From Microbacterium sp. PM5 (GTDB taxonomy: Bacteria; Actinomycetota; Actinomycetes; Actinomycetales; Microbacteriaceae): a DNA stretch of 64,000 bases. The stretch covers positions 1,333,737 to 1,397,736 of the forward strand of contig NZ_CP022162.1 in assembly GCF_003293595.1 (NCBI RefSeq). Reading direction: 5' to 3'. Shown here piece by piece: positions 27,774-36,629 of this stretch. The position numbers and the translations under genes were made by a program. The stretch's first letter is position 1, and each line of letters begins with the position of its first letter. The notes under the pieces are model-generated. The model was given only the letters and a program-made list of their open reading frames with translations, was not told where the DNA came from and did no database searches.

Positions 27774-28238
27774 TCATCCGGCAGCGGGCACGGCGCGCTC
27801 GAAGCTGACCGACGCGGCGAGGGCCACGACGGCGGCGGCGCGCTCGCGCTCTCCCTCGGCCGTCTTCTCGTCGCGCAGGGCGGCCGCGTCGCGGCGCTCG
27901 ACGGCGCGGTCGCTGATCTCCGCGAGCCGGTCGGCAAGCACCGTTCCGAGACCGTCGCGCAGCTCTTCGAGGTTGGTGTTCGCGATCTCCAGGCGGCGAT
28001 CGGACACCGTCAGCTCGACCACGGGGTATCCGTTGCGGATCAGCATCTCGCGCGTCTCGTCGCTCAGCAGATCGGCGATCTCCTCGCGCTGCGGCCGACG
28101 GGTGAACACCGCCTCGACGGTGTAGCGGGCCGGGGCGTCCGCTGTCATCAATGCGGACGGCAGCGAGCCCGCCAGCACCGATCCGAGGCCGAGGGCGGCG
28201 CTGTGGGACGGGCTCTTCGTCGTGCTCTGTGTACTCAT
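27774..28238 (-). CDS. Hypothetical protein, 154 aa
   Basis: Unrecognised. After a Ser/Ala-rich start there is a compact domain from about residue 36: ARYTVEAVFTRRPQREEIADLLSDETREMLIRNGYPVVELTVSDRRLEIANTNL, then a charged helix with many Arg and Glu residues ending in AAAVVALAASVSFERAVPAAG. There is no true membrane helix. ATG 28238 has TACCGT exactly 6 bases upstream on the minus strand, the leaderless pattern seen at other genes here. It is downstream of msrA, in the same orientation. Confidence 0.6.
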   Translation of the reverse strand: MSTQSTTKSPSHSAALGLGSVLAGSLPSALMTADAPARYTVEAVFTRRPQREEIADLLSDETREMLIRNGYPVVELTVSDRRLEIANTNLEELRDGLGTVLADRLAEISDRAVERRDAAALRDEKTAEGERERAAAVVALAASVSFERAVPAAG

Positions 28239-28301
28239 GACCTGACGGTACGCCCCGAAGATGTGCGCCTCACAGCTTCGGGGCGTACTCCCGCGCGTCG
28301 C

Positions 28302-28850
28302 TCACGCGTCGGCGCGGGACGGAAGGACCCAGCCGGCGCGCGGGAAGTGGCACGTGTAGCCGTTGGGATAGCGCAGCAGGTAGTCCTGGTGCTCGGGCTC
28401 CGCCTCCCAGAACGCGCCCAGGGGCTCGATCGTCGTGACGGCCGGGGCCGGCCACAGCCCGGACGCGTCGACGTCGGCGATCGTGTCACGGGCGACGCGC
28501 TCCTGCTCGGGCGTGACGGGGAAGATGGCCGAGCGGTAGCTCGTACCGATGTCGTTGCCCTGGCGGTTCAGCGTCGACGGGTCGTGGATCTGGAAGAAGA
28601 ACGCCAGGATGTCGCGATACGTCGTCACACCCGGATCGAAGACGATCTCGACCGCTTCGGCGTGGCCCGGGTGATGCCGGTAGGTCGCGTGGTCCTTCTG
28701 GCCGCCCGTGTACCCGACGCGGGTGCTGATCACACCGGGCTGGCGGCGGATCAGATCCTCCATCCCCCAGAAGCAGCCACCCGCGAGGATCGCGGTCTCG
28801 GTGCCGGCCGGCTGGGTGATGGCTCCGGTGTCGCTCGGTCCGCTGGTCAT
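28302..28850 (-). CDS. msrA: Peptide methionine (S)-S-oxide reductase
   Basis: Repairs the S-epimer of methionine sulfoxide using thioredoxin. It has 182 residues; catalytic Cys26 is in AGGCFWGME, the family signature. Further conserved blocks are [26 protein letters not shown] and [26 protein letters not shown]. The C-terminal region lacks a clear resolving cysteine apart from YTCHF. It is coupled to msrB by an ATGA overlap, so both epimers are repaired by one operon. Confidence 0.96.
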   Translation of the reverse strand: MTSGPSDTGAITQPAGTETAILAGGCFWGMEDLIRRQPGVISTRVGYTGGQKDHATYRHHPGHAEAVEIVFDPGVTTYRDILAFFFQIHDPSTLNRQGNDIGTSYRSAIFPVTPEQERVARDTIADVDASGLWPAPAVTTIEPLGAFWEAEPEHQDYLLRYPNGYTCHFPRAGWVLPSRADA

Positions 28851-29335
28851 GCTGCATCCTCCTGGGTGGTCGTCGGGTCGGTGGTGGGGGCGGTGGGGAA
28901 TCGGTCGAGATACTCACCGTAACCCTGGTCGGCGAGCTCATCGACGGGCACGAAGCGCAGCGATGCCGAGTTCATGCAGTAGCGCAGGCCGCCCTCGGCG
29001 CGGGGGCCGTCGTCGAAGACGTGGCCGAGGTGGCTGTCGGCACCGGAGGAGCGCACCTCGGTGCGCGTCATCCAGAGCGTGCGGTCGGTCGTGGTGACCA
29101 CGGCATCCGGATCGATCGGGCGGGTGAAGCTCGGCCATCCCGTGCCGCTGTCGAACTTGTCCGTCGATGCGAACAGGGGCTGGCCCGAGACGACATCGAC
29201 GTAGATGCCGTCGTCGTGCAGGTTCCAGTACGCGTTTCGGAACGGCGGCTCGGTGCCCTCGTCCTGCGTCACGGCGTACTGCTGGTCGGTGAGGCGGCTG
29301 AGCGCCTCGGGAGTCTTGCGGTAGTCCTTCGACAT
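28847..29335 (-). CDS. msrB: Peptide methionine (R)-S-oxide reductase
   Basis: Reduces methionine R-sulfoxide; 162 residues. Family signatures are [39 protein letters not shown] and the catalytic Cys120 in [12 protein letters not shown]. The zinc-binding CxxC pairs found in many MsrB proteins are absent, so this is the zinc-free type. The start ATG 29335 follows GAGGAG. It is first gene of the msrB-msrA operon. Upstream the 222-bp gap to the Tat-substrate gene on the other strand should hold both promoters; I could not place them with confidence. Confidence 0.96.
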   Translation of the reverse strand: MSKDYRKTPEALSRLTDQQYAVTQDEGTEPPFRNAYWNLHDDGIYVDVVSGQPLFASTDKFDSGTGWPSFTRPIDPDAVVTTTDRTLWMTRTEVRSSGADSHLGHVFDDGPRAEGGLRYCMNSASLRFVPVDELADQGYGEYLDRFPTAPTTDPTTTQEDAA

Positions 29336-29557
29336 GGTGTCTCCTCTGCGAATACCGCTGGCTGCGGCATCACTCGTTGCAACAGAGGATGCGCCCGATT
29401 TGGTCCCGTGAGGCTGGGCGGCGGCTGTGAGTTCTGGAGAGGCCGACCAAGGGACGCCCTGAAGCTCCCATAGGAAACCCAAAGAATCGATGAGGGGTGC
29501 GCTTAGGCGTTGCTTCCACACTCGGAACATCTCGACCGCACTCCTGAGGAGAACGAC

Positions 29558-30526
29558 ATGAACCGCATCCCCGAACCCGACCAGACGCCCGACGGTCCGG
29601 CCTTCGAAGGTCGCCTGCTGGACCGCCCCGACGACGAGGTGGTCGACCAAGGCGCCGGCTTCGACATGCGCACTCTCGTCAGCCGCCGCAACGTCCTCGC
29701 GCTGGTCGGCCTCGGCGCCGGGGCCGCCACCCTGGCGGCCTGCAGCGCGCAGAGCGCGGCCAGCCCGACGACATCCACCGCGACGACGACTGCGAGCACG
29801 ACGCCCTCGAGCTCGCCCTCCCCCTCAGCCACGTCGTCGGCGACCTACGCCACGGCGGAGATCAACCAGGAGACGAACGGCCCCTACCCTGCCGACGGAA
29901 CCGGCGGGGTGAACGTGCTGAGCGAGTCGGGCATCGTGCGCGGCGACATCCGCTCCAGTCTTGACGGCGGCGCCACGGCAGAGGGAGTGCCGCTCACGTT
30001 CACGTTCACGCTCAGCGACCTCGCGAACGGCAACGCGCCCTACGCCGGCGCGGCGATCTACGTCTGGCACTGCGATGCGCAGGGCCTGTACTCGATGTAT
30101 TCGGACGCCATCGTCGACGAAACCTACCTCCGCGGCATCCAGGTCGCCGACGCGAGCGGCCAGGTCACCTTCTCCACCATCGTGCCCGGCTGCTACCGCG
30201 GCCGGTGGACGCACATCCACTTCGAGGTCTACCCGGATGCCGCCTCGGCGACGAACGTGGAGAACCAGATCGCGACGTCACAGGTGGCCTTCCCCCAGGA
30301 GATGCTCGACGCGGTGTATGCGCTGAGCAGCTATCCGGGATCGTCGGCGAACCTCGCCGATATCGGCAGCCTGGACAACGACAACGTGTTCTCCGACGGC
30401 TACGAGCTCGAGATGGGCACCTTCTCCGGCGACACCGGTTCGGGGTACGTCGGATCGCTCTCGGTCGCTATCGACGCGAGCACCCAGGCCACGGTCTCGT
30501 CGCCCGGTGGCGGCAGCCGCCCGTGA
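29558..30526 (+). CDS. Tat-exported intradiol-dioxygenase-like lipoprotein
   Basis: Predicted exported protein of 322 residues. The twin arginines are Arg43-Arg44 in [10 protein letters not shown], with a lipobox TLAAC giving lipid-bearing Cys62. A Ser/Thr/Pro linker follows (about 63-95). The catalytic fold keeps all four iron ligands of intradiol dioxygenases: Tyr178 in [11 protein letters not shown], Tyr213 in [12 protein letters not shown], and His219/His221. It would cleave a catechol-type ring on the outer membrane face, although substrates of exported forms are largely unknown. ATG 29558 follows GAGGAG. Only 28 bp separate it from tatA, so substrate and translocase are probably co-expressed. 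Confidence 0.88.
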   Translation: MNRIPEPDQTPDGPAFEGRLLDRPDDEVVDQGAGFDMRTLVSRRNVLALVGLGAGAATLAACSAQSAASPTTSTATTTASTTPSSSPSPSATSSATYATAEINQETNGPYPADGTGGVNVLSESGIVRGDIRSSLDGGATAEGVPLTFTFTLSDLANGNAPYAGAAIYVWHCDAQGLYSMYSDAIVDETYLRGIQVADASGQVTFSTIVPGCYRGRWTHIHFEVYPDAASATNVENQIATSQVAFPQEMLDAVYALSSYPGSSANLADIGSLDNDNVFSDGYELEMGTFSGDTGSGYVGSLSVAIDASTQATVSSPGGGSRP

Positions 30527-30554
30527 CCTCTCACCCCACCGAAGGAAAGAAATC

Positions 30555-30818
30555 ATGCTGCAGAATCTGACGGGCTGGCACGCCCTCATCATCCTTGCCG
30601 TCGTCGTCCTCCTCTTCGGAGCCGCAAAACTGCCCGCCCTCGCCCGCAGCATCGGGCAGTCGGTGCGCATTCTGAAGAATGAGACCGCGGCAGAGGCCGG
30701 CACGGTGCCCGCCGCGCCGACGGACGTCGCCGCCGCAGAGCCGCACACCCTCTTATCCGCACCCGCCGCGCCGACCGCGCCGGTGCCCGCGCGCGCAATG
30801 CCGGAGCGCGCGTCGTGA
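30555..30818 (+). CDS. tatA: Twin-arginine translocase subunit TatA
   Basis: Small TatA-family protein of 87 residues. One N-terminal membrane helix (HALIILAVVVLLFGAAKLPALARS) is followed by an amphipathic helix (IGQSVRILKNE), with the typical FGAAKLP hinge. The C-terminal tail is Pro/Ala-rich. TatA oligomers form the protein-conducting element. The RBS GGAAAG precedes ATG 30555. The stop overlaps tatC by GTGA. It lies directly after a Tat-signal-bearing gene. Confidence 0.93.
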   Translation: MLQNLTGWHALIILAVVVLLFGAAKLPALARSIGQSVRILKNETAAEAGTVPAAPTDVAAAEPHTLLSAPAAPTAPVPARAMPERAS

Positions 30819-31612
30819 CCGCCGCCACCGCCGCGCGCGGCGCGATGCCGCTCGCGGCTCACGCCCGCGAAGCCCGCACGCGTTCGACCCGCGCGGCGGT
30901 GGCTCTGGCGATCGGCATCGCGGCGGGCTTCCTGCTCTCCGAGCAGATCCTCGCCATCCTGCGCGCCCCCATCGAGCAGATCGCCCAGTCACGCGACGCG
31001 AGCCTCAACTACGACAGCATCACGGGCGCGTTCGACCTCAGGGTGAAGATCGCACTGTTCTCGGGCATCGTTCTGTCGAGCCCGGTGTGGCTGTTCGAAC
31101 TGTTCGCGTACGTCTCCCCCGGGCTCACGCGGCGCGAGCGCCGGTACACGTTCTCCTCTGCCGCGTGCGCCATCGTGCTGTTCGCGGCGGGGAGCGCGTT
31201 CGGCGTGCTGCTGTTCCCGCACATGGTGGAGGTTCTCGCCGGTTTCGCCTCCGACCAGGACAGTTCGATCCTCAATGCCGGGTACTACGTCGACTTCGTC
31301 CTCAAGCTGGTCGTCGCCTTCGGAGTGGCGTTCGTCCTTCCGGTTCTGCTCGTCCTGCTCAACACTCTCGGTGCCCTGTCGGCGCGCACCATCCGTCGTC
31401 AGTGGCGCATCGCCGTCGTCACCATCGCCGTGTTCAGTGCGGTGGTCACCCCCGCCGCCGACGTGCTGTCGATGTTCCTGGTCGCCGCTCCCATGTCGAT
31501 GCTGTACGGCGCGGCGGTGCTGGTCACATCGATCGCCGATCGCCGCAGGGCCGGGCGAGCGATCACCCCGTCACGCCCCCGCCGCGAAGGAGCCCTCGCA
31601 TGTTCGGGCTGA
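30815..31612 (+). CDS. tatC: Twin-arginine translocase subunit TatC
   Basis: Six-helix receptor of twin-arginine signals, 265 residues from GTG 30815; an internal ATG (MPLAAH) could be the true start. The N-terminal motif reads HAREARTR in place of the usual HLxELRxR, keeping His, Glu and Arg but not both leucines. Other landmarks are VWLFELFAYVSPGLTRRERRY, FGVLLFPHMVEVL, and FVLKLVVAFGVAFVLPVLLVLL. The divergent motif suggests a specialised paralogue. The 3' end overlaps tatB. Confidence 0.92.
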   Translation: MTAATAARGAMPLAAHAREARTRSTRAAVALAIGIAAGFLLSEQILAILRAPIEQIAQSRDASLNYDSITGAFDLRVKIALFSGIVLSSPVWLFELFAYVSPGLTRRERRYTFSSAACAIVLFAAGSAFGVLLFPHMVEVLAGFASDQDSSILNAGYYVDFVLKLVVAFGVAFVLPVLLVLLNTLGALSARTIRRQWRIAVVTIAVFSAVVTPAADVLSMFLVAAPMSMLYGAAVLVTSIADRRRAGRAITPSRPRREGALACSG

Positions 31613-32187
31613 CGTTTGAGAAGCTCCTCGTCGTCCTCCTCATCGCCACGGTGCTGCTCGGCCCGACGCGACTGCCGGCGTATACGCGCCGGTTCGCCGC
31701 GTTCGTGCGCGCCCTGCGCTCGCACGTAGACGCGGCGAGCGCCCGCATCGAGACGGAGACGGGTGTCAGCGCGGCGCAGTGGCGCGCCCTCGATCCGCGC
31801 CAGTACGACCCGAGGACGATCATCCGCGAGGCGCTGGAGGTCTCACCCACGCCCGGCGATGCCGCCGTCTCGGCTCCGAGTTCCGCCGAGCGCCCTGTGA
31901 GCGGGCCTCCGACCGAACTCGAGCTCCCGGCGCCAGCGCTCGCCGTGCAGCTCTCGGACGAAGAGCTCCTCCGCATCAGGCCCGGCCAGCGCTACCTCGT
32001 CATCGGCGGATCGGCGCACCCGGTGCGCGTCGCCATCGACGAGCTTCCCGACGGTCATCCGGCGCGCCTCGCCGCCCAGCCGCTGCGCGAGCCCGATGAG
32101 GCCATCACGGCGTCGGCATCAGAATCGGGCTCGGCTACCGCGCACGCGGCGTCGCAGGCCCCGGTCCTCTCGACCTCCGACACCTGA
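31600..32187 (+). CDS. tatB: TatB-like Sec-independent translocase subunit
   Basis: The N-terminus MFGLTFEKLLVVLLIATVLLG followed by PTRLPAYTRRFAAFVRALR is the TatB pattern (FGLTFEKL, GP-x-RLP). An amphipathic helix and a long, poorly conserved tail (to 195 residues) follow. The tail includes a conserved-looking LRIRPGQRYLVIGGSAHPVRVAIDELP segment of unknown role. ATG 31600 is preceded by GAAGGAG and overlaps tatC by 13 bases. In most actinobacteria tatB lies away from tatAC; here all three are together behind one substrate. Confidence 0.88.
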   Translation: MFGLTFEKLLVVLLIATVLLGPTRLPAYTRRFAAFVRALRSHVDAASARIETETGVSAAQWRALDPRQYDPRTIIREALEVSPTPGDAAVSAPSSAERPVSGPPTELELPAPALAVQLSDEELLRIRPGQRYLVIGGSAHPVRVAIDELPDGHPARLAAQPLREPDEAITASASESGSATAHAASQAPVLSTSDT

Positions 32188-32280
32188 CGACGTTCGGCGG
32201 TGCGGAGTCTGGCAGGAATACGACGAGGCTCGGCGGGCGGCAGCATCCGCCCTGCGCGTCGGTGTCGGGAGACTGGATCA

Positions 32281-32889
32281 ATGCACCTCACCGATTTCCG
32301 CGCACCCGACACGTTGGCTGCGCGCGGAGCACTCGAACTCGCCCGCCAGTACCAGTCGCCTGCGATCACGGCGCACGCGCTGCGGTCCTGGATCTGGGCC
32401 GAGGCGTTCGCGCGCATCGACGGTCTCGGCGAGGTGGACCACGAGCTTCTCTACGTCGCCGCCGTGCTTCACGACATCGGCACGGTGACCGCGTTCGACA
32501 ACCACACGATCTCGTACGAGCACGCCGGCGGTCACGTCGGTGTCGCCCTCACCGCCGGGGCGGGGTGGCCGGCGGAACGACGCGAACGTGTGCTCGAGGT
32601 GATCGTGCGCCACAACTGGCCGCGGGTCGATCCGGCGATGGATGCCGAGGGCTATCTCTTGGAGGTCGCGACCGGTCTCGACATCTCGGGCGCACGCCCC
32701 GAGGCGCTTCCCGAGGCGTTCCGACGCGAGGTGCTCTCGGTCTACCCGCGCGGCACGCTGGCCGCGGAGTTCGGGGCGTGCGTGATCGATCAGGCCGCGC
32801 GCAAACCCGACACCGCGGCACGACGACTCGTCGACGGTGGCGTCATCGAAAAGCTCGCGGACAATCCACTGGAGCGACTGCCGGTCTGA
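32281..32889 (+). CDS. HD-domain protein (cyanamide hydratase-like)
   Basis: Predicted metal-dependent phosphohydrolase-fold protein of 202 residues. HD motif parts are ITAHALRSWIWAEAF (first His), YVAAVLHDIGTV (His-Asp) and NHTISYEHAGGHVG. A tryptophan-rich HNWPRVDPAMDAEGYLLEVATGLDISG segment follows. These features resemble cyanamide hydratase-type HD proteins, whose substrates are often unknown. ATG 32281 is chosen since the domain begins there; the upstream GTG reading is Arg-rich. It follows the tat operon by 93 bp on the same strand. Confidence 0.8.
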   Translation: MHLTDFRAPDTLAARGALELARQYQSPAITAHALRSWIWAEAFARIDGLGEVDHELLYVAAVLHDIGTVTAFDNHTISYEHAGGHVGVALTAGAGWPAERRERVLEVIVRHNWPRVDPAMDAEGYLLEVATGLDISGARPEALPEAFRREVLSVYPRGTLAAEFGACVIDQAARKPDTAARRLVDGGVIEKLADNPLERLPV

Positions 32890-32920
32890 CCACAGGCCCG
32901 CGCCAGAGGGTGCGGATCGG

Positions 32921-33403
32921 TCAGCGCGGGACGAGCAGGTCGCGGCCGAAGCAGACCGACAGCTCCGACCCGGCATACGACCCGAACAGCGGGATGGGCG
33001 CGTAGCCCTCGCGCTGGTAGAAACGGATCGCATCGGGCTGCGCCGTACCGGTCTCCAGCACGAGACGTCGGGCACCGAGGAGACGAGCTTGCTCCTCCAA
33101 CTCGCGAAGCACCGCGCTGGCGACCCCGGAGCCACGAACCGACGGCGCCGCGTACATGCGCTTGATCTCCACGACGCCGGGGCCGAGGATGTCGTCGGGC
33201 AACGGGCGAAGTCCGCCACAGGCCACCGGCGCACCCTCCTGATCACGCGCCACGACGAAGACCGGCACGTCCGCGGCCGACGGCGTCGCACCCGGTTCGT
33301 GATCGTCGGAACCGTAGCGCGCGTCGAGCTCCTGGCGCTGGGCCCGTCGCAGGAGGTCGGCGTCGGGGTCGTCGAACGGAGTGAGCGCGAGAGCCCAGGG
33401 CAT
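32921..33403 (-). CDS. GNAT-family N-acetyltransferase
   Basis: Acetyl-CoA-dependent acyltransferase of 160 residues. The GNAT core shows PVACGGLRPL, EIKRMYAAPSVRGSGVASAVLRELEEQARLLGARRLVLETG (acetyl-CoA loop R-G-S-G-V-A) and AIRFYQREGYAPIPLFG. The substrate is unknown; the ETGTAQPDAIRFYQREGY end resembles amine- or amino-acid-acting members. ATG 33403 follows AAAGG. It is tail to tail with the HD gene. Confidence 0.88.
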   Translation of the reverse strand: MPWALALTPFDDPDADLLRRAQRQELDARYGSDDHEPGATPSAADVPVFVVARDQEGAPVACGGLRPLPDDILGPGVVEIKRMYAAPSVRGSGVASAVLRELEEQARLLGARRLVLETGTAQPDAIRFYQREGYAPIPLFGSYAGSELSVCFGRDLLVPR

Positions 33404-33494
33404 GGAGGCCTTTCGTCAGCCGCAGAGCGGCGGTCGCACGCTCCGAAGAACATTCTGGCCGATGGCGTCACCGCACGACGGCGAGCGGCTGGGC

Positions 33495-34331
33495 TCAGCG
33501 GAAGAGGTCCACATTGTCGCGGACCCAGGTGCGGAAGGATCGCGCAGGGCGACCGGTGATGCGCGTGTACTCGTCGGAGATGTCCGGCACCGCACCCACG
33601 GCTTCGCGCCAGTCCTTGATGATCTGACGGACCCACGGCTCCGGCACGTGCGGGGACAACATCGCAGCCGCTTCTTCTTCCGTCTGCTCGACGACGACCA
33701 GGTCCCGCCCGATCTCAGCGCCGATGACGGCGACCTGCTCGCGCAGGCTGAGCCGCGCGGGGCCGGAGAGCACGGGGGCGCCACCGATCAAGGCGTCGGA
33801 GGTCAGCGCCGCGACGGCGACATCCGCGATATCCGCCTCGTGAATCGGCGCTTGCACCGCATCCGGGTAGGGAAAGGCGACCGCGCCGTCCGACGCGATG
33901 CCCCACCTCCAGCGCGCGGCGTTGCTTGCGAACCCGCCCGGACGCACGAAGGTGTAGTCGACGCCCGATTCGCGGATCGCTCGCTCGACGCCCAGGAACC
34001 TCGAGGCGTTGAAGTCACTGCTCGCGTCCGGAGACGTGACGGAGGAGGACGACAGCAGCACGACATGACGCACCCCCGACGCCGCGACCTCGAGAGCCAC
34101 CGCCTCGGGGTCGTCGACATCCGCGTAGAGGAAGACCCGCTCCGCTCCCGACAGGGCAGCACCGAGCGAGCGCGGATCGTTCAGGTCGGCGGCCGCCACC
34201 GGCACCCCGGGCGGCACCACGAGCGCGTCGGGGCGACGGCTCGTCGCCCGCACATCGACCCCACGTTCGCGCAGGCCGGCGAGCACCGCTCCCCCGACCG
34301 CGCCGCTGGCACCGAAAACCACGACCGTCAT
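33495..34331 (-). CDS. NAD(P)H-binding NmrA-like oxidoreductase or redox sensor
   Basis: Atypical short-chain dehydrogenase of 278 residues: Rossmann motif VVFGASGAVGGAVLAGL at 4-20, then ATSRRPDAL, LYADVDDPEAVALEVAASGVRHVVLLSSSSV and VRPGGFASNAARW. The canonical YxxxK pair is not evident, so it may be a ligand-sensing NmrA type or act on quinones. The strong RBS AGGAGAAGAGG precedes ATG 34331. It is divergent from a TetR gene with twin palindromes between, so it is the likely target of that repressor. Confidence 0.85.
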   Translation of the reverse strand: MTVVVFGASGAVGGAVLAGLRERGVDVRATSRRPDALVVPPGVPVAAADLNDPRSLGAALSGAERVFLYADVDDPEAVALEVAASGVRHVVLLSSSSVTSPDASSDFNASRFLGVERAIRESGVDYTFVRPGGFASNAARWRWGIASDGAVAFPYPDAVQAPIHEADIADVAVAALTSDALIGGAPVLSGPARLSLREQVAVIGAEIGRDLVVVEQTEEEAAAMLSPHVPEPWVRQIIKDWREAVGAVPDISDEYTRITGRPARSFRTWVRDNVDLFR

Positions 34332-34364
34332 GGCGACCTCTTCTCCTGATCGGCTCGCACATTG

Positions 34365-34390
34365 CGAACACTGTTCGCGAACAATGTTCG
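34365..34390. promoter_or_regulatory. Two abutting perfect 13-bp palindromes (TetR operator)
   Basis: CGAACA-C-TGTTCG (34365-34377) is followed without a gap by CGAACA-A-TGTTCG (34378-34390). Both are perfect inverted repeats with a single central base, and their centres are 13 bp apart. They lie between the NmrA-like gene and a TetR gene and probably bind two TetR dimers. Confidence 0.75.
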
Positions 34391-34429
34391 TCTAGAACAG
34401 CGATCGCGTCAAGTCGCTACTCTCAAGAC

Positions 34430-35140
34430 ATGTCCTCACGCGCGGAACCCACCTCCCGGCGGACCCGACCCGCGAAAGCCCCGTTGTCGCGGCGGTCGAT
34501 CCTCGAGGCGACGATGGCACTCATCCGCGAACGCGGCGTCGAGGCGGTGTCGTTGCGCGACGTCGCGAAGGCCGTGGATACCGGAGCGGCATCGCTTTAT
34601 GCGTACTTCGAGAATCGCGACGTGCTGCTCGAACACGCGCTCGACGACGCCTACGGCCGCGTGCCACTGGTGGCAGCCGTGGACGGAGACTGGCGGGCCG
34701 CCCTGGCCGCCACCATCACCAACACGATCGCCACGCTCGAGAGCTACCCCGGCTTGGGCGCGGTGGCGCTGGGGCCCATTCCCACCCATCCCGGGGCGCT
34801 GCGACTGGCCGAGCACGAACTCGCTCTGATGGAGATCGGCGGTGTGGAGCCCAAGACCGCCGCGTTGGCAGTCGACCTCATTGCGCAGTTCGCGGCAGCC
34901 ACGGCAGTCGAGGGCACCGGGCGACGGCGCCTGATGCGCGCCGACCATCAGCGCACCGAGGCCACGTCGGCCTACGCGAACGCAGACACGCAGCAGTTCC
35001 CTCGCGCGTCGGCACTCGCGACCGCGTTGACAGACGCCGATGAGCGCTCACGACGCGACTTCGCGATCGAGGTCATCCTCGGCGGCCTGGTGCACGTGTC
35101 GTCCACCGGTCACCTTCGTCAGCGGCCGTCACAGCGCTGA
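34430..35140 (+). CDS. TetR-family regulator of the NmrA-like gene
   Basis: Repressor of 236 residues. The N-terminal TetR helix-turn-helix is LSRRSILEATMALIRERGVEAVSLRDVAKAVDTGAASLYAYFENRDVLLEHALDDAY (about 19-75). The C-terminal part is a ligand-binding and dimer domain of the TetR_C type. ATG 34430 has TACTCT exactly 6 bases upstream, so the mRNA is probably leaderless. It is divergent from the NmrA-like gene, and the paired palindromes are placed to control both. Its last 12 bases overlap the convergent dehydrogenase gene. Confidence 0.9.
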   Translation: MSSRAEPTSRRTRPAKAPLSRRSILEATMALIRERGVEAVSLRDVAKAVDTGAASLYAYFENRDVLLEHALDDAYGRVPLVAAVDGDWRAALAATITNTIATLESYPGLGAVALGPIPTHPGALRLAEHELALMEIGGVEPKTAALAVDLIAQFAAATAVEGTGRRRLMRADHQRTEATSAYANADTQQFPRASALATALTDADERSRRDFAIEVILGGLVHVSSTGHLRQRPSQR

Positions 35141-36064
35141 CGGCGGGATGACACGAGGAGCCGCTCCGGCGTCAGCGGGCGCGCGTCCGTCGGCGCGCGC
35201 CTCGAGAGCACCGATCACGCCGATCATGTCGAGCGCTCCCCGGCCCTCGACGACCGCGCTCTCGTAGAGCTCGCGGCTGGCCGTGATGAGCGGGTGGGCG
35301 GAGCCGGCCGCGTCCGCCGCCGCCTCGGCGAGCCGCGCGTTCTTGAGCACGTCGGCGATCGCCGCCTGCGCCGTCAGGTCGCCCTCGGTCAGTTTCTGCG
35401 CCTTACCCCGCGATACGACCGACGCCATGGGTCCGGCGTCGAGCACGTCGCGCAGAATGCTCGCGTCGACGCCGGCGCGTTCGGCGAAGTGGAAGGTCTC
35501 TGCCAGACCCGTGACCATCGTGATGAGAAAGGTGTTCACCGCCAGCTTCATCGACAGCGCCGCGGGGATCGCGCCGCATCGGAAGACCTGGCCGCACATG
35601 GCGGCGACGACCGGTTCGACGTGGGCGACGGCATCCGCCTCTCCCGCGAGCATCCCGACCAGCGTGCCCTCGATCGCCGGGCCCCGGGACCCCGAAACCG
35701 GCGCCTCGACATAGCGCCCGGCGGCGGACCGTACCTCGCGCGCGAGCTCCTGCGAGAACGCGGTCGTGAACGTCCCCATCTGCACGATCGTGCGGTCGGC
35801 GACGAGGTGCGCGAAGGCGTCCGTTCCCCGGCCGAGCACCGCGTCGACCGCCGCCTCGTCACGGAGCATCAGGACGACCGTCTCAGCCTCCGCGAACACG
35901 CCCGCAACGTCCGTGGCGACGCGCGCACCCCGGGCTGCGAGCTCGTCCGCGGGACCGGCCGATCGCGCCCACACGACGACGTCGTATCCCGCGCGCACGA
36001 GGTTGGTCGCCATCGGCACTCCCATGATGCCGAGACCGATGAAACCGATGCTGCGATCAGTCAT
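35129..36064 (-). CDS. Beta-hydroxyacid dehydrogenase family oxidoreductase
   Basis: NAD(P)-dependent enzyme of 311 residues related to 3-hydroxyisobutyrate and glyoxylate/succinic semialdehyde reductases. The Rossmann motif is FIGLGIMGVPMATNLVRAGY (8-27), the substrate loop YVEAPVSGSRGPAIEGTLVGMLAG, and the catalytic lysine is in LSMKLAVNTFLITMVTGLAE. It is shorter in similarity to the valine-pathway MmsB of this window, so a different substrate is likely. It is coupled to the MarR gene by an ATGA overlap and probably controlled by it. Confidence 0.87.
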   Translation of the reverse strand: MTDRSIGFIGLGIMGVPMATNLVRAGYDVVVWARSAGPADELAARGARVATDVAGVFAEAETVVLMLRDEAAVDAVLGRGTDAFAHLVADRTIVQMGTFTTAFSQELAREVRSAAGRYVEAPVSGSRGPAIEGTLVGMLAGEADAVAHVEPVVAAMCGQVFRCGAIPAALSMKLAVNTFLITMVTGLAETFHFAERAGVDASILRDVLDAGPMASVVSRGKAQKLTEGDLTAQAAIADVLKNARLAEAAADAAGSAHPLITASRELYESAVVEGRGALDMIGVIGALEARADGRAPADAGAAPRVIPPSAL

Positions 36065-36609
36065 CCGATTGCTCCGCCGCGCGGCGAGGTCGCGTTTTCC
36101 ATCGCGGCGGGGTCGGCGGTACAGGTGATGCTGCCATCGGCGGTGACCGCGAGCCGCTTCTCGGGGTCGAGGGTGCTCAGGATGCCGAGCGACAGTGCCG
36201 CCAGCTGGTCGACGCCGTCATCGTCGAGGCCGTCGAGGACCATGCGCCTCACGGCATTCGCGTACAGCGCCGCACTGTCGAGGTAGACCGTCTCGCCGGC
36301 CGCGGTGAGCACCGCGTTGGTCGCACGGCCGTCCTGTTCGCAGGGCGCGCGCAGCACCAGGTCTTTGCGCTCCAGGCTCGTGACGACGCGCGAGAGGCGG
36401 GCGAGGGTCGCGTTGGTGCGCGAGGCGAGGGCGCTCAGGCGCAGGCGGTGGTCGTCGGCTTCGTAGAGCGCTTCGAGCAAAGTGAACTCGAAAGACGTGA
36501 TGCCCGCGGGCGCCAGCTGCTTGTCGAGCGCGGTGGGCAGCAGCTCCAAAAGCGCGTGCAGGCGCGCCACGGCGACACGCTGGGCGTGGGTGAGTGCCGA
36601 GCCGGTCAT
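36061..36609 (-). CDS. MarR-family regulator
   Basis: Winged-helix regulator of 182 residues. The core ITSFEFTLLEALYEADDHRLRLSALASRTNATLARLSRVVTSLERKDLVLRAPCEQDGRATNAVLTAAGE (about 37-107) is a standard MarR domain, including the D-x-R wing (EQDGRATN). ATG 36609 has TAGATT exactly 6 bases upstream on the minus strand, suggesting a leaderless mRNA. It is divergent from the reductase-VOC pair; two matching palindromes occupy the intergenic region, so control in both directions is likely. It is followed by a dehydrogenase gene with ATGA overlap. Confidence 0.9.
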   Translation of the reverse strand: MTGSALTHAQRVAVARLHALLELLPTALDKQLAPAGITSFEFTLLEALYEADDHRLRLSALASRTNATLARLSRVVTSLERKDLVLRAPCEQDGRATNAVLTAAGETVYLDSAALYANAVRRMVLDGLDDDGVDQLAALSLGILSTLDPEKRLAVTADGSITCTADPAAMENATSPRGGAIG

Positions 36610-36629
36610 GGAAGCAATCTACCGTATTA

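Noticed and set aside
29440..29510. GGAAAC...-type sigma-factor promoter before the Tat-substrate gene
   Set aside because: GGAAAC is present but no matching -10 (such as CGTT or GTT) lies at the expected distance.
32882..32894. CGGTCTGACCACA, a near match to the adhE/nrdD operator
   Set aside because: It spans the stop codon of the HD-domain gene, between two tail-to-tail genes, so no promoter would use it. Probably chance.
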